Position numbers and translations under genes: made by a program. Of a DNA stretch of 64,000 bases, positions 9,432-17,145 are shown one piece after another. The stretch comes from Streptomyces sp. MRC013. GTDB lineage: Bacteria > Actinomycetota > Actinomycetes > Streptomycetales > Streptomycetaceae. Where the stretch lies: assembly GCF_023614235.1 (NCBI RefSeq), contig NZ_CP094264.1, positions 3,782,001 through 3,846,000 of the forward strand. Reading direction: 5' to 3'. Position 1 is the stretch's first letter. Each line of letters starts with the position of its first letter. A model generated the notes under the pieces. That model had not been told where the DNA came from. It did not search any database and worked only from the letters and a program-made list of their open reading frames with translations.

Positions 9432-10511
9432 TCAGACCGTGTCCCGCCCGCCGTCCTCGCCGTCGTCGCGGGTGCCCGAGCGGCCCCCCGCGGCGCCGGT
9501 GAACTTCTCGAAGAGCTTGCCGCCGAGGTCGCCGGCGCCGCCGGCTATGTCGCCGACCAGCTTCATCAACGGGTCCTTGCTCCCGCGCACCGTGTCCGCG
9601 TAGTGGTTCGCGGACTCGCGGAAGGAGTCCGCGACCGAGGCGTCCCCGTCCTCCGACCGCCGCGGGTAGTGGCCGTCCATGATCCGCTGGTAGTCGCGGC
9701 TCTCCGACCACTTCTTCAGCTCGGCCGCCCGCACCGTGGTGAACGGGTGTGAACGCGGCAGCACGTTCAAGATCTTCAACACCGAGTCCCGCAGGTCGCC
9801 GCCCGACTCGTACTCCTCCGCCTGAGCGAGGAACGCGTCCACGTTCATCTCGTGCAGATGGTGTCCGCCCGCCAACTTCATCAGGCCGCGCATCGACGCG
9901 CGGAGGTCCTGGCCGACCAGCAGACCGGCCCGGTCCGCCGACAGCTCCGACTTGCGGAACCACTCCCGCAGGGCCGTGACGACCGCCATGACGGCCACGT
10001 TCCCGAGCGGGATCCACGCCACCTTCAGCGCCAGGTTGGTGAGGAACAGCAGCACCGTCCGGTAGACGGAGTGGCCCGACAGGGCGTGGCCCACCTCGTG
10101 GCCGACGACGGCGCGCATCTCCTCCTCGTCCAGCAGCTCCACCAGGCTCGTGGTGACCACGATGATCGGCTCGTCCAGGCCGATGCACATCGCGTTCGGC
10201 TTCGGGTCCTGCGTGACGTACATCGGCGGGACCTTCTCCAGGTCGAGGACGTAGCAGGCGTCCCGCAGCATGTCGTGGAGATGGGCGAACTGCGCGTCGC
10301 TCACCCGCACCGAGTCCGAGAGGTACAGCAGCCTCAGGCTGCGCTCGGGCAGCAGTCCGCTCAGCGCCTTGAACACGGTGTCGAAGCCGCTGAGCTTGCG
10401 CAGGGCGACGAGCGCGGAACGATCCGCCGGATGCTCGTAGGCACGGGAGGAGATTCCCGGGAAGCGCCGGCGCGCGCGGCTCGGCACGGTCCCGTGGCCG
10501 TTCTCTGTCAT
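9432..10511 (-). CDS. M48 family metallopeptidase
   Basis: Zinc-dependent membrane peptidase of the HtpX/Ste24 type, 359 residues from the chosen ATG. The zinc motif [10 protein letters not shown] and downstream [10 protein letters not shown] supply the His, His and Glu ligands. Hydrophobic helices flank this region ([20 protein letters not shown] and [11 protein letters not shown]). The C-terminal third is charged and Gly-rich. The ATG at 10511 has a GGGGGC purine-rich stretch about 5 nt upstream and gives the usual short N-terminus; an in-frame ATG 18 nt further upstream is an alternative. It probably degrades membrane or damaged proteins, but substrates are unknown. It is transcribed away from nadD. 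Confidence 0.88.
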   Translation of the reverse strand: MTENGHGTVPSRARRRFPGISSRAYEHPADRSALVALRKLSGFDTVFKALSGLLPERSLRLLYLSDSVRVSDAQFAHLHDMLRDACYVLDLEKVPPMYVTQDPKPNAMCIGLDEPIIVVTTSLVELLDEEEMRAVVGHEVGHALSGHSVYRTVLLFLTNLALKVAWIPLGNVAVMAVVTALREWFRKSELSADRAGLLVGQDLRASMRGLMKLAGGHHLHEMNVDAFLAQAEEYESGGDLRDSVLKILNVLPRSHPFTTVRAAELKKWSESRDYQRIMDGHYPRRSEDGDASVADSFRESANHYADTVRGSKDPLMKLVGDIAGGAGDLGGKLFEKFTGAAGGRSGTRDDGEDGGRDTV

Positions 10512-10726
10512 GATTGCCCCCAACTTCATACGAGATCTGCCTCGTCCCCCTGGCAGACCTCAGCCTAGGCGGTGTTCCGGAGAACCGCCGAGCCTGTGGA
10601 CAACACCCTGTGGACAACGGCTCGTGCCGGGACAACGCCTGAGTCGGCGTGAGGGTGCCCGGACCACCCGCATACGATGTGCGCGAAGTCCCCCGCTCCG
10701 ACTCCGATGGATTGGTCCCGCAGAAG

Positions 10727-10891
10727 ATGAGCAGCCTCCACACCGCCGCCGCCCACCTGGTCACGCTCGCCCAGGGTTCCGAGCACGGCGGCAACCACGA
10801 AAGCCTCAACCCCTACCTCACCGGCGGCGGCGCCCTCCTCGCGCTGCTGCTCCTGCTCTGGGTCACCACCCGCTTCAACCGCGACCGCTGA
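10727..10891 (+). CDS. Small single-pass membrane protein
   Basis: 54-residue protein: a polar N-terminus with a His/Asn-rich patch ([14 protein letters not shown]), one strongly hydrophobic helix ([14 protein letters not shown]) and a short basic tail ending TTRFNRDR. The ATG at 10727 was chosen because the protein-like sequence begins there; an in-frame upstream GTG would add 26 unlikely residues. It lies 53 nt before nadD. The function is unknown. Confidence 0.6.
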   Translation: MSSLHTAAAHLVTLAQGSEHGGNHESLNPYLTGGGALLALLLLLWVTTRFNRDR

Positions 10892-10944
10892 GCAGGCGCC
10901 CGCCGGGACCGGGCCGCGCCGCCGTGCCGTTAGGCTCTGCACGC

Positions 10945-11565
10945 ATGGGAGAGCAGGAAGTGCCGAGAAGTCCCGGCAAACGCCGCCTGGGCGTGATGGG
11001 CGGGACGTTCGACCCGATCCACCACGGACACCTGGTGGCCGCCAGCGAGGTGGCCGCCCTGTTCCACCTCGACGAGGTGGTGTTCGTGCCGACCGGGCAG
11101 CCATGGCAGAAGAGCCACAAGACGGTGTCCCCGGCCGAGGACCGCTACCTCATGACGGTCATCGCCACGGCGTCGAACCCGCAGTTCTCGGTCAGCCGCA
11201 TCGACATCGACCGGGCGGGCCCCACCTACACCATCGACACCCTGCGGGACCTGCGCTCCCTCAACCCGGACACGGATCTGTTCTTCATCACCGGCGCCGA
11301 CGCGCTGTCGCAGATCATGCCGGGCTGGCGCAACGCCGAGGAGCTCTTCTCGCTCGCGCACTTCGTCGGGGTGACCCGGCCCGGCCACGACCTGTCGGAC
11401 GACGGCCTGCCCGAGGGCGGCGTCTCCCTCGTCGAGGTGCCCGCCCTCTCCATCTCGTCGTCGGACTGCCGCGAGAGGGTGGCGCAGGGCGATCCCGTCT
11501 GGTATTTGGTGCCGGACGGCGTGGTGCGCTACATCGACAAGCGCCAGCTGTACCGGGGCCAGTGA
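10945..11565 (+). CDS. nadD: Nicotinate-nucleotide adenylyltransferase
   Basis: Transfers AMP from ATP to nicotinate mononucleotide in NAD synthesis. The 206-residue protein has the nucleotidyltransferase motif [12 protein letters not shown] near residue 19 and the C-terminal [10 protein letters not shown] motif, matching the ISSTxIR signature. The ATG at 10945 is preceded by TAGGCT 8 nt upstream with no clear ribosome binding site. It heads a likely operon: the LCP gene starts 19 nt after its stop, followed by rsfS and a phosphatase, the usual actinobacterial nadD neighbourhood. Confidence 0.95.
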   Translation: MGEQEVPRSPGKRRLGVMGGTFDPIHHGHLVAASEVAALFHLDEVVFVPTGQPWQKSHKTVSPAEDRYLMTVIATASNPQFSVSRIDIDRAGPTYTIDTLRDLRSLNPDTDLFFITGADALSQIMPGWRNAEELFSLAHFVGVTRPGHDLSDDGLPEGGVSLVEVPALSISSSDCRERVAQGDPVWYLVPDGVVRYIDKRQLYRGQ

Positions 11566-11584
11566 GCCGCGGAAAGGGGCACCG

Positions 11585-13369
11585 GTGAACGATCAGAACA
11601 GCCACTACGACCCATACCACCCGCCGCAGCCGCAGATCGTCGGCTACGACGAGTACGGGCAGCCGGTGTACCAGCAGGCCCAGCAGCCGTCTCCGCCCCA
11701 GCCGCCGCAGTACCCCGCGCAGCAGGGCCACGGGTACGGCCACGACCCGTACGCCCGGGCGGCCCGGCCGTACCCCGAGCCGCAGCAGTACCTCCACGAC
11801 CAGCCGTACCAGGGATACGAGGAGCAGCCGCAGGGCTACGGCGGTCACAGCCCCTACGGCACCGGGCAGTGGCAGGCTCCGCAGGCACCCGCCGCCCAGC
11901 CGCCGGAGCAGCCCGCACCGCCGGCGTCCGGCCGGGTCGCCGCGCCCGCGGGCGTACCGGGGCAGCGCGGCCCCGCTCCCCGGGCGCAGGCCCCCGCCGT
12001 TTCCGAACCGCCCGCGGGGGCCCCGGCCGACGACGGCCCGCACACCGGCCGGGACGCCCGCGGCCGGCGCGACCCCGCGGAGCAGCCGGGCGCCGGTGAC
12101 GGCGGGGGGTACCGGACCGAGCAGTTCGCCTTCGTCGACGAGTCCGACGAGGAGTCGGAAGACGCCATCGACTGGCTCAAGTTCACCGAGAGCCGCTCGG
12201 AGCGCCGCGAGGAGGCCAAGCGGCGCGGCCGCAACCGGATCGTCGCGCTCTGCGTCGCCGTCGCCGTCGCCCTCGTCGGCGGCGTCGGCTACCTCTGGTA
12301 CGCGGGGATGCTCCCGGGCCTGTCCCGGGAGGACGCCCGGCGGGGCGACGCCGCCGCGGCCGGCCCCCAGAAGCGCGACGTGATCGTCCTCCACCTGCAC
12401 AACACGAAGGACGAGGCCACCTCGACGGCCCTCCTGGTCGACAACGCCACCACCCGGCAGGGCACCACGGTCCTGCTGCCGAACGCCCTCGCCGTCGCCA
12501 ACGAGGACGGGACGACCACCACCCTCGGCAAGTCCGTCGAGGACGACGGCTCCTCCGGCACCCGCGAGGCCATCGGCTCCCTCCTCGGTACGAGGATCAC
12601 CGGCACGTGGCGGCTCGACACGCCCTACCTGGAGAACCTCGTGGAGCTCGTCGGCGGCGTCGACCTCACCACCGACGCGGAGGTGCCTGCCGCCGAGGAG
12701 GGTGAGGCGCCGCTCGTGCGGAAGGGCGGGAACCAGACGCTCGACGGGCGCACGGCCGTCGCCTACGCCACGTACCGCGGCCCGGGTGAACCCGAGGCGG
12801 CGCAGCTCCAGCGGTTCGGCCAGGTCGTGCACGGGGTGTTGCGCAAGCTGTCGGACGACCCCGAGGGCGCCACCTCGACGGTCCGGTCCCTGGCGCAGAT
12901 CCTGGACCCGTCGCTCCCCGACGAGGACCTGGGCGCCTCCCTGGCCAAGCTCGCCGAGCACGCCAGGGCGGGGGCTCACAAGACCGTGCTGCTGCCCGTG
13001 GAGGGCGACGGGCGGCTCACCGAGGAGACCGGTCGCAGTGTGGTCGAGGACGTCCTCGGGGGAACCGTCAGCCCTCCCGAGCCGGGCTCCGTGGTACGGG
13101 TGGGCCTCCGCAACGCCAGTGGCGACGCCGACGCCACCGAGGCCGCGCGGATCGTCCTGGCCAACGGAGGCTACGCGGTCGTCGACGGCGGCGCCGCGGA
13201 CGGTGCGGAGAGCACCTCGGAGGTCGTCTACGGCGACGCGGCGCGGAAGGCCGAGGCGGACGAGGTCGCCAAGACGCTCGGACTCCCCGCCCGCGCCGTC
13301 CGCAAGGGCGAGGCGCCCGCGAACGCCGACGTCACCGTCGTCCTCGGCGAGGACTACCGGGCCGGGTAA
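11585..13369 (+). CDS. LytR-CpsA-Psr (LCP) family protein with LytR_C domain, divergent catalytic motifs
   Basis: 594 residues. Residues 1–200 are a Pro/Gln/Tyr/Gly-rich cytoplasmic region, 219–241 a transmembrane helix, ~260–480 an LCP-like domain and ~500–590 a LytR_C domain (VRVGLRNASGDADATEAARIV). LCP proteins transfer undecaprenyl-linked polymers to peptidoglycan. Here the places where the family normally has an RSDT-type motif and SIPRD read ATSTALLV and LLPNAL, so the usual catalytic Arg/Asp residues seem absent, while a partial C-terminal motif (AYATYRGPGE with a following QRF) remains. The GTG follows AAAGGGG. The wall-polymer genes at the left edge make a related role plausible. Confidence 0.82.
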   Translation: MNDQNSHYDPYHPPQPQIVGYDEYGQPVYQQAQQPSPPQPPQYPAQQGHGYGHDPYARAARPYPEPQQYLHDQPYQGYEEQPQGYGGHSPYGTGQWQAPQAPAAQPPEQPAPPASGRVAAPAGVPGQRGPAPRAQAPAVSEPPAGAPADDGPHTGRDARGRRDPAEQPGAGDGGGYRTEQFAFVDESDEESEDAIDWLKFTESRSERREEAKRRGRNRIVALCVAVAVALVGGVGYLWYAGMLPGLSREDARRGDAAAAGPQKRDVIVLHLHNTKDEATSTALLVDNATTRQGTTVLLPNALAVANEDGTTTTLGKSVEDDGSSGTREAIGSLLGTRITGTWRLDTPYLENLVELVGGVDLTTDAEVPAAEEGEAPLVRKGGNQTLDGRTAVAYATYRGPGEPEAAQLQRFGQVVHGVLRKLSDDPEGATSTVRSLAQILDPSLPDEDLGASLAKLAEHARAGAHKTVLLPVEGDGRLTEETGRSVVEDVLGGTVSPPEPGSVVRVGLRNASGDADATEAARIVLANGGYAVVDGGAADGAESTSEVVYGDAARKAEADEVAKTLGLPARAVRKGEAPANADVTVVLGEDYRAG

Positions 13370-13383
13370 TGGCTTGCCGGGCC

Positions 13384-13426
13384 GTCGGCGGTACGTGAGA
13401 CCCTTGAAGGGTCCCCGACCGCCGAC
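13384..13426 (+). other. Two-tier inverted repeat just upstream of rsfS
   Basis: An outer perfect 9-bp stem (GTCGGCGGT / ACCGCCGAC) encloses an inner inverted repeat (GACCCTT-g-AAGGGTC). The structure ends 12 nt before the rsfS GTG, which lacks a clear Shine-Dalgarno sequence. It may be an attenuator between the LCP gene and rsfS or a translational control hairpin; the choice is open. Confidence 0.5.
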
Positions 13427-13438
13427 GAAAGCCTGCTT

Positions 13439-13906
13439 GTGACCGCCACCGACCGATCCATCGCGCTCGTCAACGCCGCCGCCCAGGCGGCCGCCGACCG
13501 GCTCGCCCACGACATCATCGCGTACGACGTCAGCGACGTGCTGTCGATCACCGACGCCTTCCTGCTCGCCTCCGCGCCCAACGACCGCCAGGTCAAGTCG
13601 ATCGTCGACGAGATCGAGGAGCGGCTGAACAAGGAGCTGGGTGCCAAGCCGGTACGCCGCGAGGGCGACCGCGAGGCCCGCTGGGTCCTGCTCGACTACG
13701 TGGACATCGTCGTCCACGTCCAGCACAGCGAGGAGCGGGTCTTCTACGCCCTGGAACGGCTCTGGAAGGACTGCCCCGAGCTGCCCCTGCCCGAGGACGC
13801 CGTGAAGACCCGGGGCAAGGCGGCGGAGCACGCCCGGCTCAGCGGAACCGACGGCTCCGGCCCGGACGGCCTCCCCGGCGACGGTACGGACGGTGAGCTG
13901 CGCTGA
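13439..13906 (+). CDS. rsfS: Ribosomal silencing factor RsfS
   Basis: Binds uL14 of the large ribosomal subunit and blocks subunit joining under nutrient limitation. The 155-residue protein carries the Oligomerisation/RsfS domain over about residues 5–118: DIIAYDVSDVLSITDAFLLAS, then EGDREARWVLLDYVDIVVHVQ and VFYALERLWKD, all family hallmarks. About 35 polar residues follow. It sits in the nadD–LCP–rsfS–phosphatase run and its stop codon overlaps the next gene's start. Confidence 0.94.
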   Translation: MTATDRSIALVNAAAQAAADRLAHDIIAYDVSDVLSITDAFLLASAPNDRQVKSIVDEIEERLNKELGAKPVRREGDREARWVLLDYVDIVVHVQHSEERVFYALERLWKDCPELPLPEDAVKTRGKAAEHARLSGTDGSGPDGLPGDGTDGELR

Positions 13907-14556
13907 GCGCCACCGGGGGCGGCAGGGGCCGCCGCATCGTCCTCTGGCGCCACGGCCAGACCGCGTGGAACCTGGAGCGCCGCTTCCAGGGCAGCACCGA
14001 CATCGAGCTGACCGAGACGGGCCTCGCCCAGGCGCGCCGGGCCGCCCGGCTGCTCGCCGCCCTCAAACCGGACGCGATCATCGCGTCCGACCTCAGGCGC
14101 GCCGCGGCCACGGCCGCCGAGCTCGCCGCGGTCACGGGACACCCGGTCAGCCACGACGCCGCGCTCCGCGAGACGTACGCCGGTGTCTGGCAGGGGCTGA
14201 CCCACGAGGAGATCCTCGCCCGCCACCGTGAGGAGTACCGCGCGTGGAAGCGCGGCGAGCCGGTGCGGCGCGGCGGCGGCGAGCTGGAGACCGAGGTCGC
14301 CGAGCGGGCCGCCCCCGTCGTGCTGGAGCACGTCGGCAGGCTGCCCGAGGACGGCACCCTCGTCGTGGTCAGCCACGGCGGCACGATCCGCACCACGATC
14401 GGCCGGCTCCTGGGGCTTCCCCCGCACAGCTGGGAGAGCCTCGGCGGCCTGTCCAACTGCTGCTGGTCCGTCCTGGGGGAGGGCGCGCGGGGCTGGCGGC
14501 TGCTGGAGCACAACGCCGGCACGCTCCCCGAGCCGGTCCTCGGCGACGACGACTGA
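13903..14556 (+). CDS. Histidine phosphatase family protein with apparent CTG start
   Basis: 217-residue phosphoglycerate-mutase-like protein. The N-terminal motif LWRHGQTAWN (catalytic His, residue 15), the middle ETYAGVWQGLTHEE and the second-His motif VVVSHGGTI are present. In this frame a TGA at 13894 is followed by no ATG, GTG or TTG before the catalytic motif; the first GTG (14263) would delete the active site. The only plausible start is CTG at 13903, in a CTGA overlap with the rsfS stop and with GGTGAG 5 nt upstream, implying translational coupling. The substrate is unknown; the family includes phosphosugar and nucleotide phosphatases. Conventional start rules would truncate or miss this gene. 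Confidence 0.85.
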   Translation: MSATGGGRGRRIVLWRHGQTAWNLERRFQGSTDIELTETGLAQARRAARLLAALKPDAIIASDLRRAAATAAELAAVTGHPVSHDAALRETYAGVWQGLTHEEILARHREEYRAWKRGEPVRRGGGELETEVAERAAPVVLEHVGRLPEDGTLVVVSHGGTIRTTIGRLLGLPPHSWESLGGLSNCCWSVLGEGARGWRLLEHNAGTLPEPVLGDDD

Positions 14557-14563
14557 CCCGGAT

Positions 14564-14593
14564 TTCACTTTCGGGCAGGTGACAGGCTAGAGT
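14564..14593 (+). promoter_or_regulatory. Likely promoter of tRNA-Ala copy 1
   Basis: TTCACT (14564–14569) and TAGAGT (14588–14593) are separated by 18 nt, about 40 nt before the tRNA. The −10 fits the principal sigma consensus and the −35 is a weaker match. Confidence 0.45.
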
Positions 14594-14630
14594 TCTTCTT
14601 GTTCGCAGCGCGGAGCGCGAAGGAACACGA

Positions 14631-14703
<73 letters not shown>

Positions 14704-14711
14704 CAATCAAG

Positions 14712-14739
14712 AATCCCGTCCCCGTCAGGGGGCGGGATT
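14712..14739 (+). terminator. Terminator of tRNA-Ala copy 1
   Basis: AATCCCGTCCCC and GGGGGCGGGATT form a 12-bp stem with one wobble pair and a 4-nt loop, beginning 8 nt after the tRNA. Confidence 0.8.
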
Positions 14740-14909
14740 TCCGTATGTGAGGACTCCCGTCGCCCACCTGCCCCGGGAGCCCCGCCCGGGGCCCGTCCCG
14801 GAAGCGGAAGACACCCCGGCGTTCACCGGAGGTAACCGCCACCGCACCGGGACCGTGGCAGAATCGGACGGCCGGAGGGGGCTACGGACCGGACGGGAGG
14901 GAGCGCGCG

Positions 14910-15071
14910 ATGGCCGCCAGCAGATTCGAGGAACCCGCCCGGCCCGTCACCGCACAGACGCGCGCCGGCCTCACCTGCCCCGCCTGCGGCTCCCCGGACG
15001 TCGCCCAGGTGCTCGGGGACAACGGCGGCGTGTCCTACGTCTGCACGTCCTGCGGCCACAGCTGGAGCTGA
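14910..15071 (+). CDS. Small zinc-ribbon protein
   Basis: 53-residue protein read directly from the sequence. Two CxxC knuckles (LTCPACGSPD and VCTSCGHSWS) form a treble-clef or rubredoxin-like zinc ribbon after a 20-residue polar N-terminus. GGGAGG lies 8 nt before the ATG. It ends 3 nt before the next gene, which also carries paired cysteines, so the two are probably co-translated. The function is unknown; such ribbons bind nucleic acid or protein. Confidence 0.65.
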   Translation: MAASRFEEPARPVTAQTRAGLTCPACGSPDVAQVLGDNGGVSYVCTSCGHSWS

Positions 15072-15074
15072 TCG

Positions 15075-15308
15075 ATGGGTGCACACAGGCGGAAGTGCGA
15101 CTGGTGCGGCAGCGGTACGCCGATCGTCCGCGACATGGACCCGGTCAACCGGGCCTACCAGTACTGGTGCGAGGAGTGTGCGCGGGCGCTGATCATAAAG
15201 GGCGACCCCATCGAGACCTACCGCGAGCTCGAAGGGGAGCCGATCTACGGGCGGCTGCTCGACGAGCACTGCGCCCTCAAGCGCTTCTACTCGTTCGCGA
15301 CGGCCTGA
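15075..15308 (+). CDS. Conserved small cysteine-knuckle protein
   Basis: 77 residues with two CxxC pairs, CDWCGSG near residue 8 and WCEECARAL near residue 32, likely to bind one zinc ion, followed by a helical C-terminal half (DPIETYRELEGEPIYGRLLDEH). It starts 3 nt after the preceding zinc-ribbon gene. Its last 32 nt overlap the 3' end of the convergent glycosyltransferase gene. No enzymatic motif is seen. Confidence 0.7.
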   Translation: MGAHRRKCDWCGSGTPIVRDMDPVNRAYQYWCEECARALIIKGDPIETYRELEGEPIYGRLLDEHCALKRFYSFATA

Positions 15309-16584
15309 GCCCGTCGGGCGCCGGGCGCCCCGCAGCCGAGCCGCCCGCGCCCGCCCGCACCACCCACGCGGCGAACGCGCCCAGCAGGGCGATCCCCAGG
15401 AGGGTGTAGAGGCCGGACAACAGCATCTGCCAGCCGTTCTGGTGCAGTTCGAGCCGTACCGGCGCGGGGGCGTGCGGCACCCACCACAGTGCGAACGACC
15501 CGAACACCAGGGCCGCTGCGGCCGTCCACACCGGACGCACCCGTGCGGCGAGCAGGGTCAGCGCGGGCACGCACCACACCCAGTGGTGCGACCAGGAGAT
15601 CGGACTCACCAGCAGCGCCGTCACGGCACACGCCACCACCGCCACCGCCCGGTCCCCGCGCAGCGCCGCCAGCACCGCCACGGCCAGCCCGGCGCCCCCC
15701 ACCAGGAGCGCCGCGACCACCCACCACGCACCCGGGTCGGTCGTGTGGAGCAGTCGCGCCAGCACCCCGCTCAACGACTGGTTGGCCGTCTCCTCGGTGC
15801 GGCCCACCCGACCCGTCTCGAAGATCATCTCGGTCCAGAAGCGGCGCGAGTCGTACGGCAGGACCAGCGCCGACGCGACCGTCACCACCGAGAACGCCGC
15901 CACCGCCCGGGTCCCGCGCCACAGCCACTCGTTCCGCCACGGGGCCCAGCCGTCACTCCGCGCGCGCACCACCCCCACGGCGAGCAACAGCACCACGAAG
16001 AGCCCCGGTGTGAGCTTCACCGCAGTGGCGAGTCCGATGCCGATCCCGGTCCAGCGGCTGTCCGCACGGCGGGTCAGGTCCCACAGCACCGCCGCCGCCA
16101 CCAGCAGGTTGATCTGGCCGTACCGGAACGTCTGCCACACCGGTTCGCACCACACCAGGACCGCCGCCGTCCACAGGGCCGCCCCCGGCCTCGTCGGGAA
16201 CGCCCCGCCGCGGCGGGGCGCGGCGGTCCCGTCCGGCGCCACCAGCCGCAGCGACAGGTGCGCCAGCGCCACCAGCAGCAGCAGGTTCCCGAGCGTGGCC
16301 AGCGCCCGCATCTCCGGTATGCCGACCAGGGTGAGCGGCGTGAACACCAGTGCGGCGAACGGCGGATACGTCATCGGCAGGTTCGCGGAGGTGGCCCGCA
16401 TCGCGTACAGGTCCCCACCCGCCAGGGCGGTCGCCCCCTCGGCCCGGTAGACCGAAAGGTCCAGCATCGACACATGGGCGGCGCGCTGCGCGACCCAGAA
16501 GGACGCGAAGGACAGCAGGCAGGCCCCCAGAGCGGCGAGCGGCAGGCTCCGGAGGCGGGTTCGAGCGGTCACGGTCGCGGTCAC
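15277..16584 (-). CDS. GT87 (DUF2029) family polyprenol-phosphate-mannose-dependent mannosyltransferase
   Basis: 435-residue polytopic membrane protein with about ten hydrophobic helices. The N-terminal extracytoplasmic loop holds DLSVYRAEGATALAGGDLYA followed by MTYPPFAALVFTPL, the GT87 signature that includes the catalytic Asp. Later EETANQSLSGVLARLL and SWSHHWVWCVPAL match conserved GT87 motifs. The family adds mannose from polyprenyl-phosphate mannose to cell-envelope acceptors such as lipomannan; the acceptor here is unknown. It lies between the two tRNA-Ala genes on the opposite strand and converges on the small cysteine protein gene. Confidence 0.88.
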   Translation of the reverse strand: MTATVTARTRLRSLPLAALGACLLSFASFWVAQRAAHVSMLDLSVYRAEGATALAGGDLYAMRATSANLPMTYPPFAALVFTPLTLVGIPEMRALATLGNLLLLVALAHLSLRLVAPDGTAAPRRGGAFPTRPGAALWTAAVLVWCEPVWQTFRYGQINLLVAAAVLWDLTRRADSRWTGIGIGLATAVKLTPGLFVVLLLAVGVVRARSDGWAPWRNEWLWRGTRAVAAFSVVTVASALVLPYDSRRFWTEMIFETGRVGRTEETANQSLSGVLARLLHTTDPGAWWVVAALLVGGAGLAVAVLAALRGDRAVAVVACAVTALLVSPISWSHHWVWCVPALTLLAARVRPVWTAAAALVFGSFALWWVPHAPAPVRLELHQNGWQMLLSGLYTLLGIALLGAFAAWVVRAGAGGSAAGRPAPDGLRPSRTSRSA

Positions 16585-16639
16585 GTGCGCCGACGCTACC
16601 CGCCGCCTCCGCCAGTCGGGCGGGGAGGGGACAAGGGAT

Positions 16640-16668
16640 TTGGCGGTGCACCGGGGAGACCGTGTAAT
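16640..16668 (+). promoter_or_regulatory. Likely promoter of tRNA-Ala copy 2
   Basis: TTGGCG (16640–16645) and TGTAAT (16663–16668) have 17-nt spacing, a good principal-sigma arrangement about 60 nt upstream of the tRNA. It lies in the divergent gap to the GT87 gene. Confidence 0.6.
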
Positions 16669-16727
16669 GTTCTCCGTGTCGCCGCGGGGAGAACCGCCAG
16701 GGAAGACCGGCGGAGCGGCACACGCAA

Positions 16728-16800
<73 letters not shown>

Positions 16801-16809
16801 CAGCCCGAG

Positions 16810-16840
16810 AAGGCGGGACGTCGACAGGATGTCCCGCCTT
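16810..16840 (+). terminator. Terminator of tRNA-Ala copy 2
   Basis: AAGGCGGGAC and GTCCCGCCTT form a perfect 10-bp stem around an 11-nt loop, 9 nt after the tRNA. Confidence 0.8.
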
Positions 16841-16962
16841 CCTCGCGTCCACCTCCCGCCCCCACCCGGAACCCCGAGATGCGAGGGCCGCGTGACGCTC
16901 CGTTCCCGTGCGGCGGGGGCGGCGCGATGCGGTACGCGGGGGCGCTGCTGTACCCTGACGCC

Positions 16963-17001
16963 ATGCGTGCCGTACGCCTCCTGCTTGGCGAGCCGCGCTG
17001 A
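16963..17001 (+). CDS. Leucine-rich leader peptide of leuS
   Basis: A 12-residue ORF, MRAVRLLLGEPR, with three consecutive Leu codons (CTC CTG CTT). It begins 6 nt after TACCCT, so it is probably translated from a leaderless transcript. It is too short to have another role and is followed by a strong terminator. Compare the similar leader before leuA at 48429. Confidence 0.75.
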   Translation: MRAVRLLLGEPR

Positions 17002-17045
17002 TCAGTGCCGGCGGATGAGAGATCCGCTCGGAATCGGCGCGGCGT

Positions 17046-17069
17046 CCCCTCCTGTGCGAGGGGTTTTTT
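17046..17069 (+). terminator. Attenuator terminator in the leuS leader
   Basis: CCCCTC and GAGGGG form a 6-bp stem with a 6-nt loop followed by six T residues. A T-tract this clear is rare in this window, which supports a true intrinsic attenuator. Confidence 0.85.
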
Positions 17070-17145
17070 CATTTCGCCGCACCGACGCAACCGGGGCGCG
17101 GCGGCGGCAGCGAGGCAGAGACGATCGATGGAGCTTCAGAGGATC

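Larger units (their letters stand above)
16951..17069 (+). promoter_or_regulatory. leuS transcription attenuator (leader-peptide type)
   Basis: From left to right: a −10-like TACCCT, a 12-codon Leu-rich ORF starting 6 nt later, about 44 nt of sequence able to fold, then an intrinsic terminator with a T6 tract. leuS starts 76 nt after the terminator. The arrangement is that of ribosome-mediated attenuation: stalling on the Leu codons when charged tRNA-Leu is scarce would favour antitermination. The mechanism is inferred from layout. Confidence 0.75.

Noticed and set aside
16801..17145. T-box riboswitch for leuS
   Set aside because: No T-box consensus or specifier-loop architecture is seen; the short Leu-codon ORF plus terminator explains the region better.
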